A DNA stretch of 64,000 nt from Fluviicola chungangensis (GCF_007558725.1 NZ_VLPL01000001.1:125984-189983), one strand, 5' to 3'. Counted from the first letter of the stretch, positions 8,153 through 17,164 are shown. A program made the numbers and translations. Notes: a model not told the origin generated them from the letters alone.

Positions 8153-9694
8153 ATGATCGACGAAGAGCTGTTTCAAGCGAAGAAATTATATCCATTTCAG
8201 GAAAAGACTGTAAATGCAATCATAGACGAACTGGATAAAAATGGTTCTGATTATAATCTGCTATTCCAGCTTCCTACAGGAGGAGGAAAAACTGTGATCT
8301 TTTCCGAGGTAGCCAAGAGTTATATCGAACGTTATCAGAAAAAAGTGTTGATCCTGACGCACCGGATTGAATTATCCGTTCAGACATCCAAGCAGCTGAA
8401 TGCGATCGGAATCTCCAATAAAGTTATTTCCAGTGATGTAAAGAACCTGATCGATGAAGAGCATCATCCATGCTATATTGCCATGGTTGAGACGCTGAAC
8501 AATCGTTTGCAGGAAGACGAGAATTTTGTAGATGGTGTCGGTTTGGTCATTGTCGATGAAGCACATTACAACAGTTTCAGAAAGATTTTCCAATATTATT
8601 CGGGAGCCAATATCCTGGGAGTTACAGCTACACCGCTGAGCTCAAATAAAGCATTGCCTTTGAATGACCACTACAACAAGTTGCTGGTCGGCGAGAGTAT
8701 CGCTTCATTGATCCAGGGTGGTTATTTATCGGATGCCGAAACATTTACCTACGATGTAAATTTACATGGTTTGAAGATCGGGACGAACGGTGATTTTACC
8801 GTAAGTTCTTCCGAGACCGTTTATGGAAATTACTTCATGCAGGAGAAATTGTTGTTTGCATATGAGGAAGTAGCAGTAGGAGATAAAACCTTGATTTTTA
8901 ATTCGGGGATCGAAACTTCTCTGCGCGTGGAAGAAACATTCAAGAAAAGAGGATATAAGATCCGTCACCTGGATTCTACGTTCTCCGATAAAGACCGGAA
9001 AGATGTATTGTCCTGGTTTAAAACGACCAAAGATGCCATTTTGACTTCTGTTGGGATTTTGACTACCGGGTTTGACGAGCCGACAGTCGAAACCATTATT
9101 TTGAACCGTGCAACGCGCTCATTGACTTTGTATCACCAGATGATTGGCCGTGGATCACGCCGTTTGCCCAATAAATCAAATTTCAAGCTGATAGATCTGG
9201 GAAATAACGTGCGTCGTTTCGGTCTTTGGCAGGATTATATTAACTGGCAGGATGCTTTCCGTTTCCCGGACCGGTTCCTGGAGTCGCGCCTGAGTGAGGA
9301 CGACGACCTGGAATTTGAGGTGGAATTTGAATTTCCGCGTCACATGGAGCAGTTGGTTGATACCAATTTCCTGGAAGAGTTCAGTATCCGTGATGTATAT
9401 TACGAGTGTTTGGACAAAGGAGAGAAAGGGAAGCTGGCAGTGGATCTTTCCCTGGCAAATCATTGTGAAGGGATTGTGCGAAAAACAAAAGACCTGGACG
9501 ATGCCATTCAAATTGTGGATGCATTACAGGATCATATTGAGCACCGCTTAAAGCTTTACACTAAATGTATTGCTAAGAGTACCCCGAATTACTTCAAGTA
9601 CCTGATGGAAACGTATAACCGGCAATTGCGCCAGGAGATCCGGATGAAATTTGACGAGATCGAGGCGGAAGCTGAAGAAGCTGAATTGGATTAG
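8153..9694 (+). CDS. DEAD/DEAH-box superfamily 2 helicase (ResIII-like)
   Basis: A 513-residue ATP-dependent nucleic-acid translocase. Motif I is PTGGGKT (41-47), motif II DEAH (135-138), motif III TATP (about 158-161), and motif VI MIGRGSRRLP lies in the C-terminal RecA-like lobe. The helicase core most resembles the ResIII/type I restriction R-subunit and UvrB-like group. There is no nuclease or methylase neighbour, so a restriction role is not indicated. The C-terminus ends in an acidic coil (EIEAEAEEAELD). It is single, with its own promoter and terminator. DNA repair or RNA metabolism are both possible. Confidence 0.85.
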   Translation: MIDEELFQAKKLYPFQEKTVNAIIDELDKNGSDYNLLFQLPTGGGKTVIFSEVAKSYIERYQKKVLILTHRIELSVQTSKQLNAIGISNKVISSDVKNLIDEEHHPCYIAMVETLNNRLQEDENFVDGVGLVIVDEAHYNSFRKIFQYYSGANILGVTATPLSSNKALPLNDHYNKLLVGESIASLIQGGYLSDAETFTYDVNLHGLKIGTNGDFTVSSSETVYGNYFMQEKLLFAYEEVAVGDKTLIFNSGIETSLRVEETFKKRGYKIRHLDSTFSDKDRKDVLSWFKTTKDAILTSVGILTTGFDEPTVETIILNRATRSLTLYHQMIGRGSRRLPNKSNFKLIDLGNNVRRFGLWQDYINWQDAFRFPDRFLESRLSEDDDLEFEVEFEFPRHMEQLVDTNFLEEFSIRDVYYECLDKGEKGKLAVDLSLANHCEGIVRKTKDLDDAIQIVDALQDHIEHRLKLYTKCIAKSTPNYFKYLMETYNRQLRQEIRMKFDEIEAEAEEAELD

Positions 9695-9723
9695 TAATAA
9701 CAATACAAATCTTATATGATTAG

Positions 9724-9752
9724 AAGGTTGCTATAGTTGAGCGGCCTTTTTT
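9724..9752 (+). terminator. Intrinsic terminator after the helicase gene
   Basis: A 9-bp stem (AAGGTTGCT with AGCGGCCTT, two G-T pairs) around a 7-nt loop is followed by TTTTTTG. Confidence 0.75.
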
Positions 9753-9778
9753 GTTGTTTCGATTTTTTTCTGAGAACG

Positions 9779-9923
9779 AATTAACTTAATGGTTAACAAC
9801 CAGTAATTGGCAATGGTTGGGTCATACACATTAGTAAACCAATTAACTAAAAGGTTAACAACTTACAAGTTTGTGTTTTCCGGTACAAGTTATTTTAGTT
9901 AACAAGTTAACTAAATGGTTTAC
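9779..9923. repeat. Operator-like repeat cluster, TTAACTAAAAGG family (locus 1)
   Basis: Three copies of one motif at 9779, 9836 and 9904, about 60-68 nt apart: AATTAACTTAATGGTTAAC, AACCAATTAACTAAAAGG and AAGTTAACTAAATGGTTTAC. Read on the minus strand they match the alternating A and B units of the larger array at 42.2 kb. No gene is seen in the 306 bases between the helicase and the lipoprotein. Confidence 0.75.
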
Positions 9924-10000
9924 ATTTCAGGCAACAAGACCATTTTTCTTTTCCGAGTAGTTTAGCAATCCGTCGCGGCTGATTCTAACAATTAAGAGTC

Positions 10001-10621
10001 TTAATAGTTGATCAAAATCTCAGTCGTATCAAAAGGAACGGTAACTACACTGATCGAACCGGTATTTGTAGTTCCCTGCACATCATAGTATATCTGGTAC
10101 GCCGCATTTCCATTGTTGATGCAGTAAACGCTGTAGTCTGTTAGATTGTCCAGTTGAATCTCACCTGTGGGGCAACATTCCGCACATCCGTTCTTCCCGG
10201 CCTGTTTGAAATATTTAATAATTTTGGTTCCGTCACTGACAAAATGAATTCTGGCCCATGATTTTGCATAAATTCCGTAATTGAATACATTGTCATGGTC
10301 GATGGATAAATTATCCAATGTGGTCGTTATCCCGTCGCTGAAATAGTTTTCCTTTTCCACGGAAAGAATCACATTTTGAAATTTTTCACGATCCAGTTCA
10401 TAGGAATAGTTTCCGCTTGCATCGGTGGTTAAGGATGCTTTTTGAACTGGCGTTGAGTTGGAAGTAGTAGTGACGTAAATCGTAACACGAGCTCCGGAAA
10501 GCGGTACATTGAATGATGAATCGGTAATTGTTCCCTTTAAGACGTACTTTAAATTTTTCTTTTTACAGGAGAAAGTAAACACCATTAACAACGCTCCAAA
10601 AAACAGGGCTACATTTTTCAT
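10001..10621 (-). CDS. Lipoprotein with carboxypeptidase-regulatory-like domain
   Basis: The start is taken at MKNVALFFGALLMV because it gives a proper type II signal peptide with lipobox FTFSC followed by KKK; an upstream ATG adds eight residues without purpose. After the lipid-modified Cys, residues of about 28-95 form a beta-sandwich (GTITDSSFNVPLSGARVTIY...SGNYSYELD). The C-terminal half has a CAECC cluster and a beta-rich region of unknown fold. Probably an outer-membrane or periplasmic lipoprotein. No function can be assigned. Confidence 0.7.
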   Translation of the reverse strand: MKNVALFFGALLMVFTFSCKKKNLKYVLKGTITDSSFNVPLSGARVTIYVTTTSNSTPVQKASLTTDASGNYSYELDREKFQNVILSVEKENYFSDGITTTLDNLSIDHDNVFNYGIYAKSWARIHFVSDGTKIIKYFKQAGKNGCAECCPTGEIQLDNLTDYSVYCINNGNAAYQIYYDVQGTTNTGSISVVTVPFDTTEILINY

Positions 10622-10886
10622 ATTATTAAATTTTAACAAAAGCAATTCAGTTTTATTTAAAATAAAACAGGTATTTCATTCAATAGATTGTTAACAACCT
10701 TTTTATTGCCTGTTCCGGGAATTACTTTTTTAATCCTTTTTAAGGTCTGAAACACTTATAAATATAGCCTTTTACAGGGGTATCAACTAAAAGGACTGAA
10801 TAAAAAAATATTCACTTTTTTTAACAATAGTGCTGAATCTATGAATAAAGATATTATTTTCGCCGAGTAACTCAAAATTTATAATT

Positions 10887-11288
10887 ATGTCAGAAAATTT
10901 AGACGCAACAACAACAGCTCCTCAAGGTAAAGGAATGGCAGTAACAGGATTCGTCCTTGCTTTAGCAGCATTTTTATTGAACAACGTAATGGCGGGTATC
11001 GCTATCGTATCTATCGGTTTGGGTGGATCAGGATGGTTGATGTACCTTTGGTTGGTGGTTAACATCGTAAGTGTCGTATTGTGTGTTATGGCAATGGGCA
11101 AATTGAAGAAGACCGGAGGTAAAAGAGGTCTTGCTATCGCAGGTATGATCATCGGTATCGTTGGTACGGTTTGGGCGATCATCTTAACAATGGGATTAGC
11201 TGCTGCTGCTTCAATGTCAGGAGATCTTTCTAAAGAAATGAAAGATGCTTTCAAAGATGGAATGCAAAAAGAGTTGAAAGATATGTAA
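10887..11288 (+). CDS. DUF4190-like small membrane protein
   Basis: 133 residues. The N-terminus is Thr/Ala/Pro-rich (SENLDATTTAPQGKGMA), followed by three hydrophobic segments (about 20-45, 50-72, 82-108) and a C-terminal amphipathic, charged helix (LSKEMKDAFKDGMQKELKDM). The K-T-G-G-K-R-G-L-A-I-A-G pattern before the last segment is typical of DUF4190-type proteins. Codons are strongly biased to frequent ones (many GGT, CGT, ATC), which suggests high expression. Function unknown. A strong terminator follows. Confidence 0.7.
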   Translation: MSENLDATTTAPQGKGMAVTGFVLALAAFLLNNVMAGIAIVSIGLGGSGWLMYLWLVVNIVSVVLCVMAMGKLKKTGGKRGLAIAGMIIGIVGTVWAIILTMGLAAAASMSGDLSKEMKDAFKDGMQKELKDM

Positions 11289-11324
11289 TCACATCTCTTT
11301 CAATTTTTTGAAACGAATATGTTA

Positions 11325-11363
11325 AAATCCCCGTTCTGGTTAAGCCCGGACGGGGATTTTTTT
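11325..11363 (+). terminator. Intrinsic terminator
   Basis: Perfect 10-bp stem (AAATCCCCGT with ACGGGGATTT) around a 15-nt loop, then a T run. Confidence 0.85.
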
Positions 11364-11385
11364 ATTTTAGAAAAATTTCTATTCA

Positions 11386-11853
11386 ATGGAAAGCTGGCGT
11401 ACGGAAGAAGCGGTAGATAGTTTGGAAATCTCCTTGAAAAACAGGAGATCCATTGCATTGACCGTAGTTTGTATTTTAACTTGGGTAGGTTGTGGAATCC
11501 GTTTTACCTTGGACTTGATTGCATTTAACAATGTTTACCTCACAAAAACATTTGTGGATACCGATAAATACAACGGTATTTGGTTTCTTTTAAATTGGTT
11601 CATTTTCCCTGTTCTGTGCACTGTGGGTGCAATTTTTATGTTTCGTCTCAAGCGCTGGGGATTTTGGATTTACTGCCTGGGACAAATTCCCCCGGTAGTT
11701 TTTTCGGTTTATACCGTTGTCACCATAACCAAAAATTTAGGTTCGGGAATGTTTTTCGGCCTGCTGTGGAATTGTCTCTCAATTGCTTTTGTGGTAGTCT
11801 ACGCGGTGGAAATGAATAAATTGTCCCGAAAACCGGTTTCAACTGACTTTTAA
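11386..11853 (+). CDS. Hypothetical four-helix membrane protein
   Basis: 155 residues with four predicted membrane helices (about 22-43, 62-83, 93-113 and 120-142) and a short charged N-terminus containing a repeated S-L-E-I-S-L-K-N-R-R-S stretch. No family is recognised. It stands between a terminator and another small membrane protein and probably belongs with that cluster of membrane genes. Confidence 0.6.
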   Translation: MESWRTEEAVDSLEISLKNRRSIALTVVCILTWVGCGIRFTLDLIAFNNVYLTKTFVDTDKYNGIWFLLNWFIFPVLCTVGAIFMFRLKRWGFWIYCLGQIPPVVFSVYTVVTITKNLGSGMFFGLLWNCLSIAFVVVYAVEMNKLSRKPVSTDF

Positions 11854-11895
11854 TTTCTATTTTAGTCTCCTGAATTATTTAATACTATTTTACTT

Positions 11896-12363
11896 ATGGC
11901 AGGTCTGATAATTATCGGCGTTTTTCTTTATCTTTTGATTATTGGGGGGATTATTACAGCGAGTGTTCTGTATGTTAAGAATTTGATGGATCTATTGAAG
12001 CAAGTTGATCCCAAGAATAGATTGGTTCACCCGGGATTTGTCTGGATGCTTTACATTCCTTTTTATGGGGCATTTATTTATCCGTTTATGTTGTATCCGC
12101 GTATTGCTGAAAGCCTGAGACGTGAATTTGATTCACGCAGCAATCCACAGCCGGGAGATTATGGAAAGTCGCTTGGAATTGTTCTTCCGATCTTGCTTTG
12201 TTGTATGGTCGTTCCTTTACTGAATATTTTGGCGCTGATTGGATTTATTGTAATTGGGATTATTTTTTGGGTTAAAATGGCGCAATATAAAAGCATGTTG
12301 AGAACACTTCCTAAAGCTGATGGCGGAATGAGAATGTCGAGTGATTCGGATTTATTGGATTAA
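11896..12363 (+). CDS. Hypothetical membrane protein, tandem-duplicated family, copy 1
   Basis: 155 residues. The first membrane helix (about 3-25) leads into a conserved cytosolic motif YVKNLMDLLKQVD, then a helix with WMLYIPF, the segment PRIAESLRREFDSR, two more hydrophobic stretches, and a C-terminal LRTLPKADGG tail ending SDLLD. The next gene encodes a clear paralogue with every one of these motifs in the same order. I do not recognise a named domain. A guess of channel or scaffold would be unsupported. Confidence 0.65.
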   Translation: MAGLIIIGVFLYLLIIGGIITASVLYVKNLMDLLKQVDPKNRLVHPGFVWMLYIPFYGAFIYPFMLYPRIAESLRREFDSRSNPQPGDYGKSLGIVLPILLCCMVVPLLNILALIGFIVIGIIFWVKMAQYKSMLRTLPKADGGMRMSSDSDLLD

Positions 12364-12382
12364 TTTTTTAATACAGATTGTT

Positions 12383-12856
12383 ATGTACGGAGATATGTTA
12401 TTGACTTTGGGGATTTTTGTTTTTATTGGATTAGCAATAGGAATAGTAATCTATGTCTTTTATTTGAAGAATCTTCAGGATCTTTTGAAGGAGTGTGATC
12501 AGTCAAACTTACAAATGCCACCGGTGAACGTTTGGTTAATGTTTATTCCCTTTTTTAGTATTGTTTATGCGTTTATTATGTATTCTAAGATCAGTGAATC
12601 GGTTAAGCGCGAATTTGAATCAAGAAATGCTTCCCAATCAGGTGATTATTTGAAAACATTGGGACTTGTTCTGGCTATATTGGGTGCTGTAAGTGTTATT
12701 CCTATCGATGCTTTAAAAGGAATTGCTGGCTTAGGTTCATTGGTGATTTTTATTATATATTGGGTAAAAGCTGCAGAAATGAAGAATAAGCTCCGTTCGC
12801 TTCCGAAAGGAGACGGTGGAGTGAAGTTATCTGATAACCCGGATTTATTGGATTAA
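12383..12856 (+). CDS. Hypothetical membrane protein, tandem-duplicated family, copy 2
   Basis: The paralogue of the preceding gene. Shared blocks include LKNLQDLLKECD, WLMFIPF, SKISESVKREFESRNASQ and LRSLPKGDGG, with the same DLLD ending. The start at 12383 (MYGDMLLTLGIF) aligns with the first residues of copy 1, whereas an earlier GTG at 12341 would lie inside copy 1. The intergenic distance is only 19 bases, so the two are co-transcribed. The products could form hetero-oligomers, but this is inference. Confidence 0.65.
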   Translation: MYGDMLLTLGIFVFIGLAIGIVIYVFYLKNLQDLLKECDQSNLQMPPVNVWLMFIPFFSIVYAFIMYSKISESVKREFESRNASQSGDYLKTLGLVLAILGAVSVIPIDALKGIAGLGSLVIFIIYWVKAAEMKNKLRSLPKGDGGVKLSDNPDLLD

Positions 12857-12928
12857 CAAACAATACAGACGAGTATTTTAGATTAGACGCTGCAAGCGAT
12901 TGAACTTAAATTAAATATAAAAATAAAT

Positions 12929-13369
12929 ATGGATACACTGGATCAAAACATTGAATTGGATAGCGATAAATTAAAGGTTAGTCAATCAATCAGAGAACAT
13001 TTATTAACTTCTGCAAAATGGGCTCGTTTCCTGGCAATCGTTGGATTTATTTTTACGGGATTCACAGCAATTGCCTCTTTGATTATGTTGATTACGGCCC
13101 TTTCAACAGGATTCGGACCGTTGATTGGGATGGCTTTTCTGTACATCGGTTTAACTGTTGCAATGATCTTTCCTGCACTATATATGATTCGTTTTGCAGG
13201 ATCAATCACTAAAGGGTTGAATTCAAATAAACAAAGTGAGTTTGAATTCGGAGTCCAAAATTTGAAATCATTCTATAAATTCTCCGGTATTTTTACCATT
13301 GTATTTCTTTCGCTGTATATCATATTAATCTTTATCGGTATTGGGTCAGGATTTAGCAGAATGTTCTAA
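12929..13369 (+). CDS. DUF5362-like membrane protein
   Basis: 146 residues. A polar N-terminus (MDTLDQNIELDSDKLKVSQS) and the segment IREHLLTSAKWARFLAIVGF precede three to four membrane helices, the last reaching close to the C-terminus. The AKWARFLAIVGF entry and the N-S-N-K motif between helices resemble DUF5362 proteins of Bacteroidota. Role unknown. It closes the run of small membrane proteins and is followed by a terminator. Confidence 0.65.
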   Translation: MDTLDQNIELDSDKLKVSQSIREHLLTSAKWARFLAIVGFIFTGFTAIASLIMLITALSTGFGPLIGMAFLYIGLTVAMIFPALYMIRFAGSITKGLNSNKQSEFEFGVQNLKSFYKFSGIFTIVFLSLYIILIFIGIGSGFSRMF

Positions 13370-13392
13370 TAACCGATTGAATGCTTGAATAG

Positions 13393-13426
13393 AAGAGTCC
13401 TGATCGCATGTCCGGACTCTTTTTTG
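13393..13426 (+). terminator. Intrinsic terminator
   Basis: Stem AAGAGTCC with GGACTCTT around a 13-nt loop, followed by TTTTTG. Confidence 0.85.
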
Positions 13427-13471
13427 TTTTTCTATTCCACTGCGTACACGCACATTTTTCGTGGAGAATGT

Positions 13472-13479
13472 TATCTTTG
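13472..13479 (+). promoter_or_regulatory. TAnnTTTG -7 element for ettA
   Basis: TATCTTTG lies 18 nt before the ATG of ettA, the usual spacing in this genome. Confidence 0.6.
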
Positions 13480-13497
13480 TTTTCCTAAAAATTCAAT

Positions 13498-15180
13498 ATG
13501 TCTGACGATAAGAAAATCATATTTTCCATGGTTGGAGTTTCGAAAGTGACTCCTCAGGGAAAACAAATCATTAAAAATATTTACCTCTCGTTTTTCTACG
13601 GTGCAAAAATCGGGATTATCGGTCTGAATGGTTCCGGAAAGTCCACCGTTATGAAAATTATTGCGGGGCTGGATAAATCTTACCAGGGAGATGTCGTTTT
13701 TTCTCCCGGATATACGGTTGGGTATTTACCGCAGGAACCGGAACTGGATTTGAAAAAGACCGTGAAAGAAGTCGTGATGGAAGGTGTTCAGGATATCGTG
13801 GATATTTTAAAGGAATACGAAGAGATCAATGCAGCTTTCATGGATGAAGAAGTTCTGAATGATCCGGACAAAATGGACAAACTGATTGCGCGTCAGGGAG
13901 TGGTGCAGGACAAAATTGATGCGGTTGATGCATGGGAACTGGATAATAAACTGGAACGCGCGATGGATGCCTTGCGTTGTCCACCGGACGATCAGTTGAT
14001 CGAAACCCTTTCAGGTGGAGAAAAACGCCGTGTGGCTTTGTGTCGTTTGTTGTTGCAAAATCCGGATATCCTGTTATTGGATGAACCTACCAACCACTTG
14101 GACGCAGAATCCATTGATTGGCTGGAACAACATTTACAGCAATATAAAGGAACGGTGATTGCCGTGACACACGACCGTTATTTCCTGGATAATGTGGCAG
14201 GTTGGATCCTGGAACTGGATCGCGGAGAAGGGATTCCATGGAAAGGAAATTATTCTTCCTGGCTGGAGCAAAAAGGAAATCGCCTGAAAGAAGAAGAAAA
14301 GACGGAATCGAAACGTCAGAAAATGCTTGCCCGGGAATTGGAATGGGTGCGAATGAATCCGAAAGGACGTCATGCGAAGAATAAAGCACGTATCCAGAAT
14401 TACGACAAAATGATGTCCGAAGAAATGAAGGACAAAGAGGTGAAACTGGAAATCCCGATTCCGAATGGGCCACGTTTAGGAAATAATGTGATCGATGCGG
14501 AGCATGTAATGAAGGCATTTGGGGATAAATTGTTGTACGACGATTTGAACTTTAAATTGCCTCCTGCAGGAATTGTTGGGATTATCGGGCCGAATGGTGC
14601 GGGTAAAACGACCATTTTCAAAATGATCATGAACGAATTGCAGCCCGATAAAGGAACGTTTTCAATCGGTGAAACCGTGAAGATCGGGTATGTTGATCAG
14701 ACACATAAAGATATTTCTCCCGAAAAGACGGTATTTGAGGTGATCGGAGGCGGAAATGAATTCATTGAAATTGGAAATCAAAAATTCAATGCACGTGCTT
14801 ATTTGTCGAAATTCAATTTTGCAGGTTCCGATCAAAGCAAGAAAGTAGGAGTGCTTTCCGGTGGTGAACGAAATCGCCTGCATCTGGCAATGACTTTAAT
14901 GACCGAAGCAAATGTATTATTGCTCGATGAGCCTACGAACGATATTGACGTAAATACTTTGCGTGCCCTGGAAGAAGGAATTGAAAGTTTTGCGGGATGT
15001 GCAGTGGTTATTTCCCACGACCGTTGGTTCCTGGACCGCATTTGTACGCATATCCTGGCATTTGAAGGAGATTCCCAGGTGGTTTGGTTTGAAGGATCTT
15101 ATTCGGAGTACGAAGAGAACAAACGCAAACGTTTGGGAGACGCTGCACCGAAACGGATTAAATATAGAAAACTGGTTTAA
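13498..15180 (+). CDS. ettA: Energy-dependent translational throttle protein EttA (ABC-F)
   Basis: A soluble ABC-F protein with two ATPase domains and no membrane part, which binds the ribosomal E site and couples translation to the ATP/ADP ratio. Walker A motifs are GLNGSGKST (42-50) and GPNGAGKTT in the second half. Signatures are LSGGEKRR and LSGGERNR, with Walker B LLLDEPTNHLD and LLLDEPTNDID. An arm insertion in domain 1 and a linker with WVRMNPKGRHAKNKARIQNY match EttA rather than Uup or YbiT. The 560-residue length is right for EttA. Single gene with its own promoter. Confidence 0.95.
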   Translation: MSDDKKIIFSMVGVSKVTPQGKQIIKNIYLSFFYGAKIGIIGLNGSGKSTVMKIIAGLDKSYQGDVVFSPGYTVGYLPQEPELDLKKTVKEVVMEGVQDIVDILKEYEEINAAFMDEEVLNDPDKMDKLIARQGVVQDKIDAVDAWELDNKLERAMDALRCPPDDQLIETLSGGEKRRVALCRLLLQNPDILLLDEPTNHLDAESIDWLEQHLQQYKGTVIAVTHDRYFLDNVAGWILELDRGEGIPWKGNYSSWLEQKGNRLKEEEKTESKRQKMLARELEWVRMNPKGRHAKNKARIQNYDKMMSEEMKDKEVKLEIPIPNGPRLGNNVIDAEHVMKAFGDKLLYDDLNFKLPPAGIVGIIGPNGAGKTTIFKMIMNELQPDKGTFSIGETVKIGYVDQTHKDISPEKTVFEVIGGGNEFIEIGNQKFNARAYLSKFNFAGSDQSKKVGVLSGGERNRLHLAMTLMTEANVLLLDEPTNDIDVNTLRALEEGIESFAGCAVVISHDRWFLDRICTHILAFEGDSQVVWFEGSYSEYEENKRKRLGDAAPKRIKYRKLV

Positions 15181-15200
15181 TTAAAGAGAAGATTTGGGTT

Positions 15201-15337
15201 TCCTCCCTTGAGAAGAGCATACGCAGTATGTGAAGACGAACAACGACAAGCGTCAGTGCGAAAGTTGTGAGGAGGACTAAGGAGGGGGGCTTCGGAGAAA
15301 CGTTAGCCATCCCCCTCGATCCCCCTTCAAAGGGGGA
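15201..15337. repeat. Composite structured repeat with 41-bp core shared with 61.3 kb
   Basis: Outer arms TCCTCC (15201) and GGAGGA (15271) enclose a core at 15232-15272 that begins GAAGACGAACAACGACAAG and ends GTTGTGAGG. The same 41-bp core occurs at 61293-61333 with four transitions. A second palindrome TCCCCCTT/AAGGGGGA sits at 15320-15337. The element lies directly after ettA and may also terminate it. Confidence 0.6.
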
Positions 15338-15368
15338 AGAATTCAAATCCCTTCAATTTGAAAAAAAA

Positions 15369-15587
15369 ATGGATCCTCTGCACGGAATAACATTAGAGCG
15401 AATAGTAACCGAATTGGTGGAAGAGTTTGGTTTCGAACGTTTGGGAAAACTGATCCCGATCAATTGTTTTATCCATGAGCCGAGTATCAAGTCGAGCCTG
15501 AAATTCCTGCGTAAAACGCCGTGGGCAAGGGCCAAAGTGGAAGATTTGTATATCAATAGAATAGTAAACATTCGTAACAGTGGTTAG
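15369..15587 (+). CDS. VF530-family (DUF2132) small DNA-binding-type protein
   Basis: 72 residues. MDPLHGITLERIVTELVEEF and the segment INCFIHEPSIKSSLKFLRKT, then PWARAKVEDLY, match the VF530 family, whose structure resembles a DNA-binding helical fold; its cellular role is not established. The start at 15369 was chosen because the family begins at this P-L-H-G-I-T-L. Upstream in-frame codons run through a palindromic repeat. Confidence 0.85.
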   Translation: MDPLHGITLERIVTELVEEFGFERLGKLIPINCFIHEPSIKSSLKFLRKTPWARAKVEDLYINRIVNIRNSG

Positions 15588-15697
15588 TACTTAGTGGTTA
15601 GTTGAATGTTTACTTCTCAAAACCCTAATTCTAATAACTAACCTCTAATCCCTAGCCCCTAATCCCTAAAGACTAATCCCTAAACACTAATAACTAG
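15581..15697. repeat. CTAATCCCTAA word repeat forming a long imperfect hairpin
   Basis: The left arm (15581-15604) repeats TTAGT/GTGGTTAGT words. The right arm (15621-15697) contains CTAATCCCTA-like words about five times, complementary to the left. It overlaps the VF530 stop and ends 7 bases before pepD. Confidence 0.6.
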
Positions 15698-15703
15698 AAA
15701 AAT

Positions 15704-17155
15704 ATGGAAGTAAGAGATTTAGAACCGAAAGCATTGTGGAACCATTTTGCTGATTTGAATGCGGTACCACGCCCGTCTAAAAAGGAAGAGCGCGTAATCG
15801 AATTCATGATGAATTTTGGAAAGTCACTTGGGCTTAAAACCATTCAGGACCACATCGGTAATGTCATTATCAAAAAACCGGCAACATCCGGAATGGAGGA
15901 CAGACAAACAATTGTGATGCAATCGCATTTGGATATGGTGCACCAAAAAAATTCCGATACGATCTTTGATTTTGATTCACAAGGAATTGAGATGCTGGTT
16001 GACGGTGATTGGGTGCGTGCAAACGGGACTACGCTTGGAGCGGACAACGGGATTGGAGTTGCTGCAATCATGGCTGTTTTGAAATCAACAGATATTGTGC
16101 ATCCGGCAATTGAAGCGCTTTTTACTATCGATGAAGAAACGGGAATGACCGGAGCTTTGCAGGTTGATGCTTCCAATATTTCGGGAACAATCTTATTGAA
16201 CCTGGACACAGAAGATGATGATGAATTGTCGATCGGATGTGCGGGTGGAATCGATACCAATACAAAAACTACAGTCACTTACGAAGATCTTCCAAGCAAT
16301 TATGTTTGTTTTGATATTAAGTTGCGTGGATTGCTTGGAGGACATTCTGGAATGGATATTCATTTGGGGAGAGGAAATGCCAATAAATGGATGAACCGTT
16401 TGTTTAAACATGTAAGATCGGCTGTAGATTTGAAGTTGTGTAGCCTGGATGGAGGAAGTTTGAGAAATGCTATTCCGCGAGAAAGTACAGCTGTTGTTGC
16501 TGTCTCTGAAGATGAAAAGACAAAATTCCATGAAGCTGTTGATCAGATCATTGCTCAAATGGAAGCGGAATACCAATCCATTGAAAAAGATGCGAACTGG
16601 ACAGTTTCTGAAAGTTCAGATTTAAATAGAGTGGTAAAAGATTCTGATTTTGAGCGAATTATAAATTCAATTTATGCAGTTCATAACGGAGTTTACCGAA
16701 TGAGTCCGGCTATTGAAGGATTGGTGGAAGCTTCTTCCAGTTTGGCAAAAGTAACCGTCAGAGACGATTTGTTTATCACTCAATCCTTACAGCGCAGTTC
16801 GGTGGAATCATCCAAAGCGGATGTGGCCAATACGATCCGTGCAGCATTTGAAAGTGTGGGAGTGGAGGTTGTTCAGGGCGGAGAATATCCGGGTTGGGAA
16901 CCGAATGCGGATTCTGCCATCTTAAAAGTAATGGCAGATCTATATCGACAAGAATTCAATGCGGAGCCAAATATCAAAGCGTGTCACGCAGGTTTGGAAT
17001 GTGGGATTTTAGGAAAGCATTTCCCGGGAATGGACATGATCTCTTTCGGACCGAATATTCGTGGAGCGCATTCTCCGGATGAATGTGTACAAATCTCTTC
17101 TGTTCAGAAATTCTGGGATTATTTGCTGGATGTTCTGAAGCAGATTCCTGCGTAA
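15704..17155 (+). CDS. pepD: Cytosol non-specific dipeptidase / aminoacyl-histidine dipeptidase (peptidase M20C)
   Basis: A di-zinc dipeptidase that hydrolyses Xaa-His and other dipeptides in the cytoplasm. Metal and catalytic residues are visible: His75 and Asp77 in SHLDMVH, Asp114 in GADNGIG, Glu144/Glu145 in IDEETGMTGA, Asp168 in NLDTED, and the C-terminal His in RGAHSPDE. GGHSGMDI marks the dimerisation (lid) domain. The 483-residue length and absence of a signal peptide fit PepD. The next gene begins 9 bases downstream. Confidence 0.94.
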   Translation: MEVRDLEPKALWNHFADLNAVPRPSKKEERVIEFMMNFGKSLGLKTIQDHIGNVIIKKPATSGMEDRQTIVMQSHLDMVHQKNSDTIFDFDSQGIEMLVDGDWVRANGTTLGADNGIGVAAIMAVLKSTDIVHPAIEALFTIDEETGMTGALQVDASNISGTILLNLDTEDDDELSIGCAGGIDTNTKTTVTYEDLPSNYVCFDIKLRGLLGGHSGMDIHLGRGNANKWMNRLFKHVRSAVDLKLCSLDGGSLRNAIPRESTAVVAVSEDEKTKFHEAVDQIIAQMEAEYQSIEKDANWTVSESSDLNRVVKDSDFERIINSIYAVHNGVYRMSPAIEGLVEASSSLAKVTVRDDLFITQSLQRSSVESSKADVANTIRAAFESVGVEVVQGGEYPGWEPNADSAILKVMADLYRQEFNAEPNIKACHAGLECGILGKHFPGMDMISFGPNIRGAHSPDECVQISSVQKFWDYLLDVLKQIPA

Positions 17156-17164
17156 CGGTTCCTG

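Noticed and set aside
8153-9694. Type I restriction R subunit
   Set aside because: Only the helicase core is present; no HsdM, HsdS or nuclease motif nearby.
15267-15368. Longer start of the VF530-family gene
   Set aside because: Those codons lie in a repeat with a CCCCCTT palindrome; the family begins at 15369.
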